64,000 nt of DNA from Ehretia macrophylla (GCA_037974665.1 CM075780.1:4374501-4438500), one strand, 5' to 3'; positions 11,574 to 22,436 are shown, numbered from the stretch's first letter. Notes: generated from the letters alone by a model not told the origin. Numbers and translations are program-made.

Positions 11574-11617
11574 TTAGGGTTTCCGTTTCATGCTTAATCG
11601 TGTGATTGAAACCCTAA
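11574..11617. repeat. telobox inverted repeat in 3' LTR
   Basis: TTAGGGTTTC and GAAACCCTAA, a perfect 10-bp inverted repeat around 24 bases. Each arm contains a telobox (AAACCCTAA). Confidence 0.75.
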
Positions 11618-12830
11618 GTCCACTCAAGATCATTCTCAAGTCATGCATCATTTAATTCAACATCCTCAAGTGCTCAAAACAGTCCACATAACATCCCAAC
11701 ACCACATTTCCACACAATTAGTACCCCAAGAGAGGTTACAACAATTTTCCAAGCATGTAGCTAAATGAAACCTTTACTGCAATAGGCTGTTTTCTCACAA
11801 TCAATAGGATAATAAAACAATCTCCAAATTCAGTGAATAAGATTTCAAATTAAATCTTAAGAAGTTAACTAAAATCAGAAACAAACCTTGCATCAATTGG
11901 AGTACATAATCGTTAGTTATAGCCGAAACAGTGAGGTAGCACAAAACTGTCCAGGTTTGCACACATTTCCATAATTGACGTTTTTGAGGTCCTTCGGGTC
12001 AGTTTTAGCCTTGGTCCATTTCTGACAAAATTGTCCAGAACTGAAACTTATAGCAGCACACCAAATTTCATGCATTTTGGAAATCATTTACTAAGTAAAA
12101 TATGGTTCGTTCAACAAGGTCAGTGCATCTGCCAAAACCTGCTTCATTTTTCCAGATTTCCAGATTTGGTCACATTTTAAAGATTTGCCATTTTTAGGAC
12201 CTTATAATCAAAATTAGCTTCGGCCTATTTCTGGGAAAAATGTTCAAAACTGTCCAAAATAGTCACCTACAAATGTTCAAGAATTTTCAACATCATTTTC
12301 CTAGCTAAACTTACCTCGAATAGACTGGTCAGAGAGCTGTCAACAATTTCGACTTCACCTAGCATCAATTTCAAGCCAAGATCTTGCCATGCATGGTTGT
12401 TTAAGCTTATGAACGACCATATAGCTCAAGTACAGAAGAAAATACACACATTTATGAGCATGCATGTGAATTTTTGAAGAGTTTTCAAAAGGTTTTAACC
12501 CTCACCTTAGCAATCAACCAAAAGATGCTCAAAACCCTTGTTGAAGCTCAAATCTTCTCCTTTCCCTTGCTTAGCCGAAATCCCCACTAGTTTTTCTCTA
12601 TTTTTCCTAGCTTAATGATCAATATCTTAGCACATGCATGAGGTTAAAACATGAAGAAAAGAAATGGATGTCAAGAAGCTCACCTAGGCCGATTAGAAGT
12701 CTTCAAAGCACATGCATGAGAATTTTTGAACTCTAGCTAGCTTGCTTCGACTTTCTTGATGGTTGCTTGACTTGATTAACTATGTTGTGAGGAAGAGAAG
12801 CTATGGAGGTAGTAATGTGCAGCTAGGGCC

Positions 12831-12880
12831 GAGAGAGAGAGAGAAATGAGAGGGAATTGAGAGAAAAGAAAGAGAAATGA
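12831..12880. repeat. GA-rich tract in 3' LTR
   Basis: GAGAGAGAGAGAG followed by AGAGG/AGAGA words. In the element's own orientation this is a CT-rich stretch, a common neighbour of plant core promoters. An open frame across it is low-complexity and not credible. Confidence 0.8.
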
Positions 12881-13349
12881 ATGTTTGAGCACTTGGTCGG
12901 CTATTGTCCTTTCAAAATTCTGATTTTTGTGTTGTCTTTGGTGTGTTGTTTGAATTGTTTGTGGAAAATGGTGATGTGGCCGAGATGGTGGCTTAGTGTT
13001 TAGCAAAGTGTGGCTTTGATGCAAGCAAAATGTATGACAATGTGAAGACTTGTCTCAAGCATGCATGAATAAATTATGTTGCTCAAATTTTTTGCTCAAG
13101 AACATGGTATGGCCGGCCAAAGGGCTTGCAATTGCTGAAAATTCAGATTCTATTTAATGCATTTTAGATTATAATAAGGGTGAAATTTGAGGTGCATTGG
13201 TTTTGGGTGAGAATAAAGAATAAAGAATGTTTAGTGTTTGGTGCTATTTCGTCTTCTAGTGAGTTGAATTAGGATTATTATATTGATAGTGGATTTTGTA
13301 GGATTGTTTAATAGTCTAGTGCTCTGTGTAAGATGCTTTCTTGATTAGC

Positions 13350-13570
13350 GTGAAGGCACGCTTTCCTAGGTCTATGGCACGCACTACGAGGTAGGACACG
13401 AACTACGAGACGAACGCACGTTTTTTTCAAGTAAATGCACGCAACCCTAAATGAATGCACATAATTCAATGTATGGCACATAAAATGAACACAATTCTTA
13501 AACCTAAGTCATAGCACGCAAATCTAGGTTAGGGCACACGAAGCTAGGTTTCGCACGCAAATCGGGGTTG
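13350..13570. repeat. degenerate minisatellite at LTR edge (3' LTR)
   Basis: Words of the kind GGCACGCAAATCTAGGT recur about every 17-25 bases (GCACGCTTTCCTAGGT, GGCACGCACTACGAGGT and so on). In element orientation this is the first part of U3, where enhancers usually lie. Confidence 0.75.
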
Positions 13571-13579
13571 GGCCTCACA

Positions 13580-13592
13580 TCCTCTCCTCCTT
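13580..13592 (-). promoter_or_regulatory. polypurine tract
   Basis: On the - strand AAGGAGGAGAGGA directly abuts the 3' LTR start. This purine run is the expected plus-strand primer of reverse transcription. Its position confirms that the LTR at 10113-13579 is the 3' one. Confidence 0.9.
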
Positions 13593-14107
13593 AAAAGAAT
13601 TTCGTCCCAAAATTCAATATTACCTTGAAATAATGCTGGATACTGCTGTTCCATCTGGTCTCGCCTTTCCCACATTGCTTCTTCGACTCCATGATGATCC
13701 CACATAACTTTCACCATAGGTATAGTTTTGTTGCGCAACTCTTGATCCTACTGGTCTAGGATCCGAATGGGCTTCTCCTCATAAGACAAGTTCTCCCGCA
13801 GCTGCAACGGCTCTGGTTCCAAGATATGCGACGGGTTAGGATGATACTTCCGCAGCATCGAAACATGAAAGACAACGTGAACATTAGAGAGGTTCTGGGG
13901 TAGCGCTAGGCGATACGCCAACTTGCCAACCTTCTCAACTATCTCAAATGGTCCTACAAATCTCGGGCTCAACTTTCCACCCTTGCCATGCTTAATCAGT
14001 CCCCTCCAGGGTGATATCTTCAAGAACACCTTGTCGCCGACCTCAAACTCTAGGCTCCGTCTTCGGCGGTCTGCATAACTCTTCTGCCTGCTCTGGGCGG
14101 TAAGCAT
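13580..14107 (-). pseudogene. pol: pol: integrase C-terminal part with chromodomain
   Basis: Another reading frame carries the integrase C-terminal GPFEI domain (FVGPFEIVEKVGKLAYRLAL) and then a chromodomain-like end: ILDQ, RNKTIPMVKVMWDHHG, VEEAMWERR, YPALF. A TAG at 13748-13750 lies between them. Chromodomains at this place define chromoviruses and steer integration by binding histone marks. The frame runs past the polypurine tract into the LTR. The degraded chromodomain supports the Tekay/Del call and may explain insertion into silent chromatin, which is inference. Confidence 0.85.
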
Positions 14108-14813
14108 CCGTTTTCGATGAGGTGAATGTTATCAACAATCTTCATCAGTTCAGGTAAAAGGGTCGGGTCAAAAGTCTTCGTCTCACCTACTTCATCCCAG
14201 TAAATCAGGGATCGACACTTACGTCCATACATCGCCTCAAATGGGGCCATCCCGATAGTGGCCTGATAACTATTGTTGTAGGCGAACTTCGCTAGAGATA
14301 AATATTTCTCCCAACCTTTCCCGAAGTCTAAAACACACGCCCTCAGCATATCCTCCAGAATCTGAATAGTTCTCTCCGATTGACCATCCGTCTAAGGGTG
14401 ATAAGCCGTGCTAAAACTCAATTTCGTTCCCAAAGCTTCTTGCAATCTCTTCCAAAATCGGGAAGTAAAACGAGGATCCCTATCCGATACAATACTCACA
14501 GGCATCCCGTGCAATCTTACAATCTCCGCCACATACATATCTCCCAATTTCTCAGGACTATCCTCCTTGTTCATCGGTAAGAAGTGTGCCGACTTAGTCA
14601 ATCTATCCACTATAACCCAAACGGAGTCACGACCCTTTTGTGATCTGGGCAGGTCCATAACAAAATCTATAGTTATATGTTCCCATTTCCATTGAGAAAT
14701 CTCCAACGGCTGAAGTAGACCTGCAGGTCACTGATGTTCTGCTTTTACTATCTGGCAAGTCAAACACCGTGCTACAAACTCCGCAATTTCTCTTTTCATG
14801 TTATTCCACCAAT
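14108..14813 (-). pseudogene. pol: pol: integrase zinc-finger end and catalytic core
   Basis: Resumes on the other side of the solo LTR with the CLTC cysteines. The DDE core follows: [10 protein letters not shown] (first Asp), a [12 protein letters not shown] stretch, [14 protein letters not shown] (second Asp), and TDGQSERTIQILED with the catalytic Glu. A TGA at 14728-14730 and a TAG at 14392-14394 break it; the latter stands where a glutamine is almost always found (the Q of QTDGQSE), so CAG has become TAG. Near 14105-14125 a frameshift separates this part from the C-terminal part. The core residues are all present but cannot be made as one protein. Confidence 0.9.
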
Positions 14814-14818
14814 AGTGG
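14814..14818. repeat. target duplication of the solo LTR, left (AGTGG)
   Basis: Five bases before the solo LTR; four match AGTGT on the other side. The one mismatch is probably a later mutation, or a sign of recombination between different elements. Confidence 0.75.
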
Positions 14819-15929
14819 TGTCACGCCCCAACCTGGCCTATAAAGGTTAGACTAGGGTGTGATCTAAACATTCAAGTCACGTCTCGTACTTAACCGTTCA
14901 TGAAGATTTAACACTTAACGTTTGGCCTAAACTCCAAATTTTTTCGGTAAACCGGCAGTATAACGGCTGTAATTGGGCTCTTTGGTTTGGACTAATTCTC
15001 TAAACGCCTCAATTATTCCAATCATTAATCCAATTCCATTAAGAACTCCTATTTGTCACCAACCGATTTGCCTACTAGTTTATCTTGAAAGTCTCGTTTG
15101 GTTAATAAGCCTAACATGATAACTATGTCACATTTATTTGTCAATTTCCTACCATGCAAGTACCTATTATCCTTTAGTTTGCAAATGAGTACCTAAGTGA
15201 AATTAGATAGAATTAACTTAGTTGATTGTTCATCTAGTGGTTTGACTGCCTACGATAACTACTAATTAAGAAAACGAAAGCAAACAACCAAATAAAAGTT
15301 CATCCGGTTATAGATAGTACAATCCCAGAATTAGACCCAAATTACAACGGGGTCATTTACATCAATAAACAATGAGCAACATAAAAGAAATAGTCTTCAA
15401 GTGGCATAGTTTACAAATAGCCATAATCATGCAAAGCACACAAGACAGGCAATCACTCCAAGGAATCATCGTTAGGCACATCGTCCTTGGGTACCTGTTC
15501 TTGATCTTCTTCACCTGAGATGATAAAAGAGGGTGAGTCCTTATGAATTCAGCGAGGGGGAACGAGAAATATGTTTTGAAACTCATTTTCCAGTTCAATT
15601 TATGAAAACTCTTTTTGAGAACATGTCATGTATGACAAATAATAAGGTACGCAATTATAAGAAACAAATCGAGTAACGGATACAAAGTAAGGGAACAGAA
15701 ATGCCAGTCTTTCCTCCCCGAGGTTCTCTAGGAACCAAGCGAGAGTACTTATACACATAGTAAAAAGGATACGGTGAGCATTTGCTCTCAATATCAATTT
15801 CGATTCATTTGGTGCGGCCGACTTCAATAATCCACTTATCGCTCCCAATTGGGTGTACTCCGGATGTACCCCGAAACCTACGACCCAACTCTCCGAGGGT
15901 GAAATGCCAAGCGAGAGAGGGAATTGGAC

Positions 15930-15992
15930 CATGGTAGTCACGGTAACACCGGCAAGCCCGATGCCGCCCGGCGTGCGTGAAACACTACCATG
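15930..15992. repeat. strong hairpin in solo LTR
   Basis: Same place and outline as in the outer LTRs: CATGGTAGTCACG ... CGTGA..CACTACCATG. It is kept even though this LTR is more diverged. Confidence 0.72.
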
Positions 15993-16046
15993 CCACACTG
16001 AAGGTTGCAACCTCGTATGCAATGCACATTTATAACATTTAACATA

Positions 16047-16414
16047 TCACATTAGGAGGGCAACAAAGTAGGTTGCCTCCGAGCAAGTATATGATCACAT
16101 TTTGACATATTGGCATATAAGGCGTTGTAAGAACATATAATCATTTCATATATCCATTTGAAAGCAATTAAACTTTAACGGGCAGTCAAGTAATCATGTT
16201 CAAATAAACCATTGAATATCTTTTAACAATTCACATTAGGAGGACAACAAAGTAGGTTGCCTCCGAGCAATTTCAAGATCACATATTGCCAAGTAAACGA
16301 ACGAGGCATGGTTGACATGAAATTTTACTTTGTAGAACACATAGAGTCATATGAACATTAAACGGGCAGCCATGTAACACATGCAAGTCAAGCCATATAA
16401 CTCATTTCAAAGTT
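16047..16414. repeat. 184-bp tandem duplication inside solo LTR
   Basis: TCACATTAGGAGG with CAACAAAGTAGGTTGCCTCC starts at 16047 and again at 16231. The outer LTRs have this block once. The two copies are well diverged, so the duplication is old. Confidence 0.75.
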
Positions 16415-16606
16415 CACGTAATCAAGTGATACGAATATTCAACATGCAACAACATTTACGTGGGTTCGGTTGCAAGAAAAGCTTATATGACAACATGCAA
16501 TGGTCAAAATCACATTTAAAGTTATAAAACATTTACGGGCAGCCCACTAAGCATATAATTTCCACACAATAACCAAGAATCAACACTTAGCAAAACTACC
16601 TAGTCA

Positions 16607-16650
16607 TTAGGGTTTCCATTTCATGCTTAATCGTGTGATTAAAACCCTAA
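16607..16650. repeat. telobox inverted repeat in solo LTR
   Basis: Same inverted repeat with one arm changed (AAAACCCTAA). Both telobox cores stay intact. Confidence 0.7.
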
Positions 16651-17870
16651 GTCAACTCAAAATCATTCTCAAGTCATGCATCATTCCATTCAAGCATCCT
16701 AAAGTACTCAAAACAGTCCACATAACATCCCAACACAACATTTCCACACAATTAGAACCACAAAAGGGGTTACAACAATTTTCCAAGCATGTAGCTAAAT
16801 GAAACCTTTACTGCAATAGGCTGTTTTCCCACAATCAATAGGATAATCAATAAATCTCCAAATTCAGTGAATAATATGTCAAATTAAATCTTAAGAAGTT
16901 AACTAAAATCAGAAACAACCCTTGCATCAATTGGAGTTCAGAATCATTAGTTATGGCCGAAACAGTGAGGTAGCACAAAACTGTCCAGATTTGCACACTT
17001 TTCAGAAATTTATGTTTTTGAGGTCCTTAGGGTCAGTTTTAGCTTTGGTCCATTTCTGAAAAAATTGTCCAGAACTGAAAAATATTGAAGTCCACCAAAT
17101 TTCATGCATTTTGGACAACATTTACTAAGTCAAATATGGTTCGTTCCACAAGGTCAGTGCATCTGCCAAAACCTGCTTCATTTCTCCAGATTTTCAGATT
17201 TTGTCACATTTTAAATATTTGCCATTTTGAGGATCTTAGAGTCAAAATTAGCTTCGGCCTATTTCTGGGAAAAATGTCCAAAACTGTCCAAAATAGTCAC
17301 CTACCAATTTTCAAGAATTTTCAACATCATTTGCTTAGATAAACTTACCTCGAACAGACTGGTCAGATAGCTGTCATCCATTTCGACTTCACCTAGCATC
17401 AATTTCAAGCCAAGATCTTGCCATGCATGGTTGTTTAAGCTTATGAACGACCATATAGCTCAAGTACAGAAGCAAATACACACATTTATGAGCATGCATG
17501 TGAAATTTTGAAGAGTTTTCAAAAGGTTTTAACCCTCACCTTTGCAATCAACCCAAAAAATGCTCAAAACCTTGTTGAAGCTCAAATCTCTTCTTCTTCT
17601 TGCTTAGCCGAGATTCCAACTAGCTTTTCTCTATTTTTCCTAGCTTAGTGATCAATATCTTAGCACATGCATGAGGTTAGAACAAGAAGAAAAAGAAATG
17701 GAAGCTTAAAAACTCACCAAGGCCGAAAATGGTGACTCAAAATGCTTGCATGTGTGTTTCTTGCATCCTAGCTTGCTTGGGTGAGTTTCTTTGCTTGTGG
17801 TTTGTCTTGATGCACCATAGGATGATGAAGATGAGCTAAGAGGTGGAGAGAACTCAGCCAAAACCGAAAT

Positions 17871-17950
17871 GGAGAGAGAGAGTGAGAGGGAGAGTGAGAG
17901 AGAGAGAGAGAAAATGAAAGGAAAGTGAGAGAAATGAGAGAAAAATGAGG
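17871..17950. repeat. GA-rich tract in solo LTR
   Basis: Longer GA tract (GAGAGAGAGAGTGAGAGGG and more), at the same place as in the outer LTRs. Confidence 0.8.
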
Positions 17951-18399
17951 CTTTTGCAATTTTTTGAGCATGTGGTCAGCCTTGGGCATACAAATTCAGA
18001 CTTTTTTTGTCTTCAAGATGGAATTTTGAAATGTTAGCATGGGCATAGGTGGTTTGGTCGAAAATGGTGTGAGAATTGAGGTGGTTTGAGCAATTTTTTA
18101 TGCATTTGTGTCATAGTTTGTCTAAGCATGCATAGTTAATTGTATAATTTTTCAAACCTTGTGCAAAAACCATGGTATGGTAGGCAAAAGCATGTGCCAA
18201 ATCTGAATTTTTGTCATGTTTTGGATGTTATTTAATTGTGTATTGAAAGTGCAAAAAGAATAAAGAATAAGGAATAAAGAATGTCTAGCTTTTTGTGTTA
18301 TTTTGTCTTCTAGTGAGTTAAATTAGGATTATAATATTGATAGTGGATTTTGTAGGATTGTTTAATAGTCTAGTGCTCCGTGTAAGATGCTCTCTTGAT

Positions 18400-18875
18400 T
18401 AGCGTGAAAGCACGCTTTCCTAGGTCTAGGGCACACACTACGAGGTAGGACACGAACTACGAGACGAACGCACATTTTTCAAGACTAAGGCACATACTTC
18501 AAGATAAGTGCACGGATTCTAATGCTAACACACGCAACCCTAGGTGAATGAACGTAGATCAAAATAAGGCATGTAATTCAATGCAATGCACGTAATTCAA
18601 GACATGACTCTTAAACCTAGGTTAAGGCACGCAGTTCAAGGTTAATGCACACGAAACGAAGAGACACACGCAAATCAAGGTCTCGCACGTAAATTAAGGT
18701 CATGGCATGTTTATCTAGGTATCGCACGTATATCGAGGATTAAGGCACACAATTCTAGGTTAAGGCACGTATAACGAGGCATGCACGAAAACCAAGACAA
18801 GGCACGTAATCCTAGGTCGGTCATATAATTTTAGGTCTAAGGCACGCAAATCGAGGTAGGACACGTTATTCGGGG
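18400..18875. repeat. expanded minisatellite (solo LTR)
   Basis: The same GCACGNAAATC-AGGT words, but about twice as long as in the outer LTRs (roughly 475 against 220 bp). Extra units account for part of the greater length of this LTR. Confidence 0.8.
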
Positions 18876-18887
18876 TTGGGCCTCACA

Positions 18888-18892
18888 AGTGT
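18888..18892. repeat. target duplication of the solo LTR, right (AGTGT)
   Basis: Five bases after the solo LTR, matching 14814-14818 at four of five positions. Confidence 0.75.
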
Positions 18893-19068
18893 TGCTTCAA
18901 ATCCCGATACATCTTTGTTCCGCCGGGGTGAATAGTATATCTTGAATTATGGGCTTCCTCAAGAATCTTCTTTTTCAGCTCTGGGTCATTGGGAACACAA
19001 ATCTGGTTCCTAAACCTCCAAACACCATCATCATGAAACTTGAAATCTGCGTTGCTTTCCTTAATCTT
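18893..19068 (-). pseudogene. pol: pol: integrase N-terminal half-zinc-finger, cut by solo LTR
   Basis: After the stop at 19069 the frame continues and encodes the start of the HHCC zinc-binding domain: a WRFRNQICVPND linker and the two histidines in EEAHNSRYTIHPGG. The nested solo LTR interrupts it at 18892/18888. The two cysteines of the same finger lie on the far side of the solo LTR, near 14750-14775. Confidence 0.85.
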
Positions 19069-19986
19069 CTAAAATTGTTGGTCCTTCTGTTGAGCCTCTC
19101 GTAATTCAGACAATAAGGTTGATTGAACTTGGGTAGTGGCAAAAAGTAACCCTTTCTGAGTCAATTGGGGTTTCCACAGAAATGCTTCCTCCAACAACTC
19201 CTGCACCTTGACCTCCAGTTTTGCCATGCTTGCCTTTCTGCTTAAGGCATCTGCAACCACGTTCGCCTTACCAGGCACATAATTAATTGAGCAGTTATAA
19301 TCGTCCAAAAGCTCCATCCACCGCCTTTGTCTCATATTCAACTCCTTTTGAGAGAACAAGTATTTCAAGCTCTTATGATCAGTAAATACCTCAAACTTGT
19401 TACCCCACAGATAATGCCTCCATTTCTTGAGTGCAAACACAATAGCCGCTAACTCCAAATCATGCGTCTAGTAATTCATCTCGTACGACTTTGGTTTCCT
19501 AGAAGCATATGCAATCACTCTTCCATTTTGCATCAATACATATCCCAGTCCTTCTTTCGAAGCATCACTATAGATTACAAAACCTTGACTCCCTTCAGGC
19601 AATGCAAGAACTGGTGCGGTAGTTAATCTTTTCTTCAACTCTTGGAAGCTGTTCTCACACTTATCATCCCACACGAACTTGGTTTTCTTTTGAGTGAGCT
19701 TTGTAAGCGGTCCTGCAATCTTAGAGAAATCCTTTACGAACCTCCGATAATAGCCGGCTAGACCAAGAAAACTCCGAACCTCCATAACATTTTTTGGCTT
19801 CTTCCAAGACATCACTGCATCAATCTTTGCTGGATCCACCGCTATTCCCTCTTGGGATATGATATGCCCCAAAAATGCAATCTGCTGCAACCAAAATTCA
19901 CACTTGCTAAACTTTGCATACAATTGGTGCTCTCGAAGTTTCTGTAGTACCAACCGCAGATGTTGCTCATGCTCCGCTTCCGATTT
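19069..19986 (-). pseudogene. pol: pol: RT thumb/connection and RNase H domain
   Basis: Continues the RT frame. It shows [16 protein letters not shown] and the [16 protein letters not shown] connection, then RNase [15 protein letters not shown] (first catalytic Asp), an [10 protein letters not shown] helix (Glu), [11 protein letters not shown] (Asp) and VVADALSRK (Asp). RNase H removes the RNA template during reverse transcription. In-frame TAG codons at 19468-19470 and 19069-19071 break it. All four acidic residues of the active site are readable. Confidence 0.9.
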
Positions 19987-20705
19987 CTAGTATACCAAAA
20001 TATCATCAATGAAGATCACCACAAATTGGTCCAAGTAGGGTTGAAACACCCTATGCATCAAATCCATAAAAGCTGCAGGGGCATTAGTTAGTCCAAAAGG
20101 CATCACTACATATTCATAATGTCCATATCTTGTCCTGAAAGCCGTTTTAGGCACATCTTCCTTCTTGATCCGTAACTGATAATACCCTTGCCTCAAGTCG
20201 AGTTTCGAATACACTTTGGCTCCTTGCAATTGATCAAATAACTCGTCAATTAGGGGAAGTGGGTATTTATTCTTGACAGTCACTTGGTTCAAACCTCGGT
20301 AGTCAATACATAGCCTCAACGTTCCGTTTTTCTTCTTCACAAACAGGACTGGCGTACCCCACGATGAAGAACTCGGTTGAACAAACCCCTTCTTCAACAA
20401 TCCTTGCAATTGGTCCTTCAATTCTTGTAGCTCGGCCGATGCCATGCAATAAGGAGCTTTAGATATCGGCTGGGCGCCAGGCAGCAACTCAATAACAACT
20501 CGATTTCCCGATTCGGGGGTAAACTGGGTAATTCTTCAGGGAACACATCTGCATAGTCTTTGATCACAGGCATCTCCTCCAACTTAGCTTTATCCGACGG
20601 CTTGTTGATAAGGTAAGCCAAGTATCCACTGTACCCTTTCCTCAAGGACTTCACTGCTTTTGTAGATGAAATGATGGAACTCCCGGTAAAATCTCTTCGG
20701 CCCAT
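19987..20705 (-). pseudogene. pol: pol: reverse transcriptase domain, frameshifted
   Basis: RNA-dependent DNA polymerase of the element. The first part (20705 to about 20500) has the DVFPEELP linker. A frameshift near 20495-20510 then moves the frame, and the polymerase core follows: [37 protein letters not shown], and the catalytic FIDD box near 20002-20007 (FIDD replaces the usual YIDD, as in many plant elements). Both catalytic aspartates of that box and the LDL aspartate are present. A TAG at 19987-19989 follows the FIDDILVY segment directly. Confidence 0.92.
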
Positions 20706-20732
20706 AACCTCCAGTATTGGTTGATCAGGTAC

Positions 20733-21170
20733 TCAGAACGTTATAATCTTCGCCCGGCAATCCAGTTGGACATGATGTTTTGCCAGCCAGTCCATCCCTA
20801 AAATGACCTCATAATCTCGAAAAGGTAATACAATAAGATTGGCTGAGAATTCCCTATCCTTAATTTGGATTTTACATGCTTTACAGGCTAAACTAGTTAC
20901 AAGTTTAGAACCCATTGGAGTACCAACTTCTACTTCGTATGGCAAACATACAACTTTCAATTTCACACGTTCCATACATAAGGGAGTAATAAATGAATGA
21001 GTAGCACCCGGATCAATTAACACCTTAACAGGTTGATTCAATATGAAGAATGTACATTCAACAACAGCGGTCTCATCTGGAATCTCCTCGCACTCAATAG
21101 CATAGGCTCGAGCCTGGACCCTAGGAACTGGAGTCTTGCCTCTACCGGCTAGTTTACCCTGATTCTGCCC
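20733..21170 (-). pseudogene. pol: pol: aspartic protease domain
   Basis: Retropepsin that would cut the polyprotein. The active-site motif LIDPGATHSF has its aspartate codon at 21012-21014; DPGATHSF is a common form in plant Ty3/gypsy elements. A flap-like region and an ILGMDWL motif follow, as expected. It is in frame with the preceding zinc knuckle and ends at a TGA at 20733-20735, after which the same frame continues. Open over its whole core but part of a dead polyprotein. Confidence 0.9.
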
Positions 21171-22202
21171 TGCTTGACGTTTAGGGCAATCCTTGATCTG
21201 ATGCTGATCACTGCCGCACCTCATACAACATCCCGACTTCCTCTAACACTGGGCCTCGGTATGCCCCTTCCTATCACAATAAGAATAGCTGACGGACTGA
21301 GTAGCAGGTGAACTACCTGTGGATCCGCCGGCTGAAGAGGCTGATAGTGCTTTCGTCGGGCCACGGTTATTCCCTGGTCTGTTCTGGCTCTGGCCCTGAT
21401 TACGTCCCTGACTCTGGAATTTCCTCTGCTGACCTGGAGGCTAAAATGGTTTCTTGTTTGGCTGACTCAAACCGGCTCCATCTAGTTTCCTCTTCTCAAC
21501 TCGAGAGGTAGCAGCAAAGAGAGCAGAATAAGTATCGAAGTCATGAGAAGCTAACTGGTCCTGAATCTTTGGCCTCAATCCAACAGTAAATTTCCACATT
21601 TTTGCCTCCGGAGTACAAACCATATATTGAGCATAACGGGACAGTCGATCAAAACGAGCCTCGTACTGGGCCACCGCCATGTTACCCTAGGTCAAGTGCA
21701 TGAACTCCTCGATCCGCCTCTGCCTAGAAACTGCAGGTACATATTTCTCCTTAAATGCCTTAACAAAATTACCCCACAACCGTGGTGTCTGATCAGTCTC
21801 CCACAGTGCCTCTACAGTGTGCCAGCAATGCTCGGCATCCCCGTGCAACAGAAATACAGCAAACTCCACCTTCTCTTCATCTGTATAATCAAGTGGCCTG
21901 AAAATCCTCTCGATCTCGGACAGCCAAGCCTCTGCTTTCTCATCATCAGCTTCCCCGTAGAATTTAGACGGGCGAAAGTCAAGGAATTCCCTCATTCTGC
22001 TATGTCTCCCATGGTTACCCTCATTCCTGTTGTTGATGTTGTTGGCTTCATGAGCATCCTGACACTCCATCACACGTGATACACGATCCATGGCATTTTC
22101 CATCATATTAAACGTAGCTATACCGGGATTAGTCTTATAGGTATCCCCGGTCTCTTGAGGTTCACCGCTTCTATTAGTAGTAAGGGTACTAGGGCCAGCC
22201 AT
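21171..22202 (-). pseudogene. gag: gag (capsid and zinc knuckle), broken
   Basis: Structural protein that packages the element RNA. The ATG at 22200-22202 opens a 171-residue frame containing the retrotransposon gag domain: an FYGEADDEKAEAWL stretch near residue 80 and a WGNFVKAFKEKY stretch near 145. After a TAG at 21687-21689 the same frame goes on with QYEARFDRLSRYA and a charged, glutamine-rich tail, broken again by TAG at 21441-21443 and 21243-21245. A CCHC zinc knuckle (CMRCGSDQHQIKDC) ends the region. All three breaks are single-codon stops in an otherwise open frame, so gag and pol were once one frame. Not functional as it stands. Confidence 0.9.
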
Positions 22203-22424
22203 CTATAGGCACAATTTATTGAAATACGATAATTAAGAATCTAATGCATAAGATATGCAACATAATATAGGTACAATTCTAAACACATTTAAGGCATGTA
22301 AATCACTTAAGCACATATAACATAGAAGGCACATTTATCACACAACAACACATAAACAAGTCATCCTAATTATCTTAGGGCTCTACCCACGGTCCGAGAG
22401 TTAAACCCGGCTTAAGCAATCTAA
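22203..22424 (-). other. leader between primer site and gag
   Basis: About 220 bp of AT-rich untranslated leader between the primer site and the gag ATG at 22200-22202. No open frame or clear structure is visible. Confidence 0.7.
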
Positions 22425-22436
22425 GCTCTGATACCA
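22425..22436 (-). promoter_or_regulatory. primer-binding site for initiator tRNA-Met
   Basis: On the - strand it reads TGGTATCAGAGC, complementary to the 3' end of plant initiator tRNA-Met, the usual primer of plant Ty3/gypsy elements. It lies 12 bp inside the 5' LTR. This fixes the element's orientation and the LTR boundary. Confidence 0.92.

Larger units (their letters stand above)
10113..13579 (-). repeat. 3' LTR of the retrotransposon
   Basis: On the + strand it runs from TGTCACGCC to GGCCTCACA, so the TG...CA ends are present. Length 3467 bp. It aligns by eye with 22449-25797, apart from a gap of about 85 bp near 10278 where the other copy has extra sequence, and about 215 bp near 11945-12165 that only this copy keeps. 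It carries the strong hairpin (11081-11142), the telobox hairpin (11574-11617), a GA tract and a degenerate minisatellite. No real gene is inside. Confidence 0.93.
14819..18887 (-). mobile_element. nested solo LTR of a related element
   Basis: A 4069-bp LTR with the same TGTCACGCC and CCTCACA ends as the outer LTRs, but clearly more diverged from them. No gag-pol lies inside, so this is a solo LTR, normally left by recombination between the two LTRs of a full element. It is flanked by AGTGG (14814-14818) and AGTGT (18888-18892), a 4/5 target duplication. Taking it and one duplication out leaves the host integrase frame continuous. It is longer than the outer LTRs mainly because of a 184-bp tandem duplication near 16047 and an expanded minisatellite at 18400-18875. 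Confidence 0.9.

Noticed and set aside
11574..11617. Interstitial telomere sequence
   Set aside because: Only single TTTAGGG-type units occur, not a tandem run; telobox is the better description.
12776..13024. Open frame of 82 residues across the GA tract of the 3' LTR
   Set aside because: Low-complexity, serine/leucine-rich translation of a microsatellite; shortened in the 5' LTR; no gene evidence.
14408..14695. + strand frames opposite integrase
   Set aside because: Shadows of the integrase core on the - strand.
14819..18887. A complete second retrotransposon
   Set aside because: No gag, pol, primer site or second LTR inside; it is a solo LTR.
21627..22079. + strand open frame of 150 residues
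   Set aside because: Antisense shadow of gag, which has a recognised domain on the - strand.
22425..22436. Initiator tRNA-Met gene
   Set aside because: Only 12 bases match the tRNA 3' end, at the exact place of a primer-binding site; there is no tRNA body.
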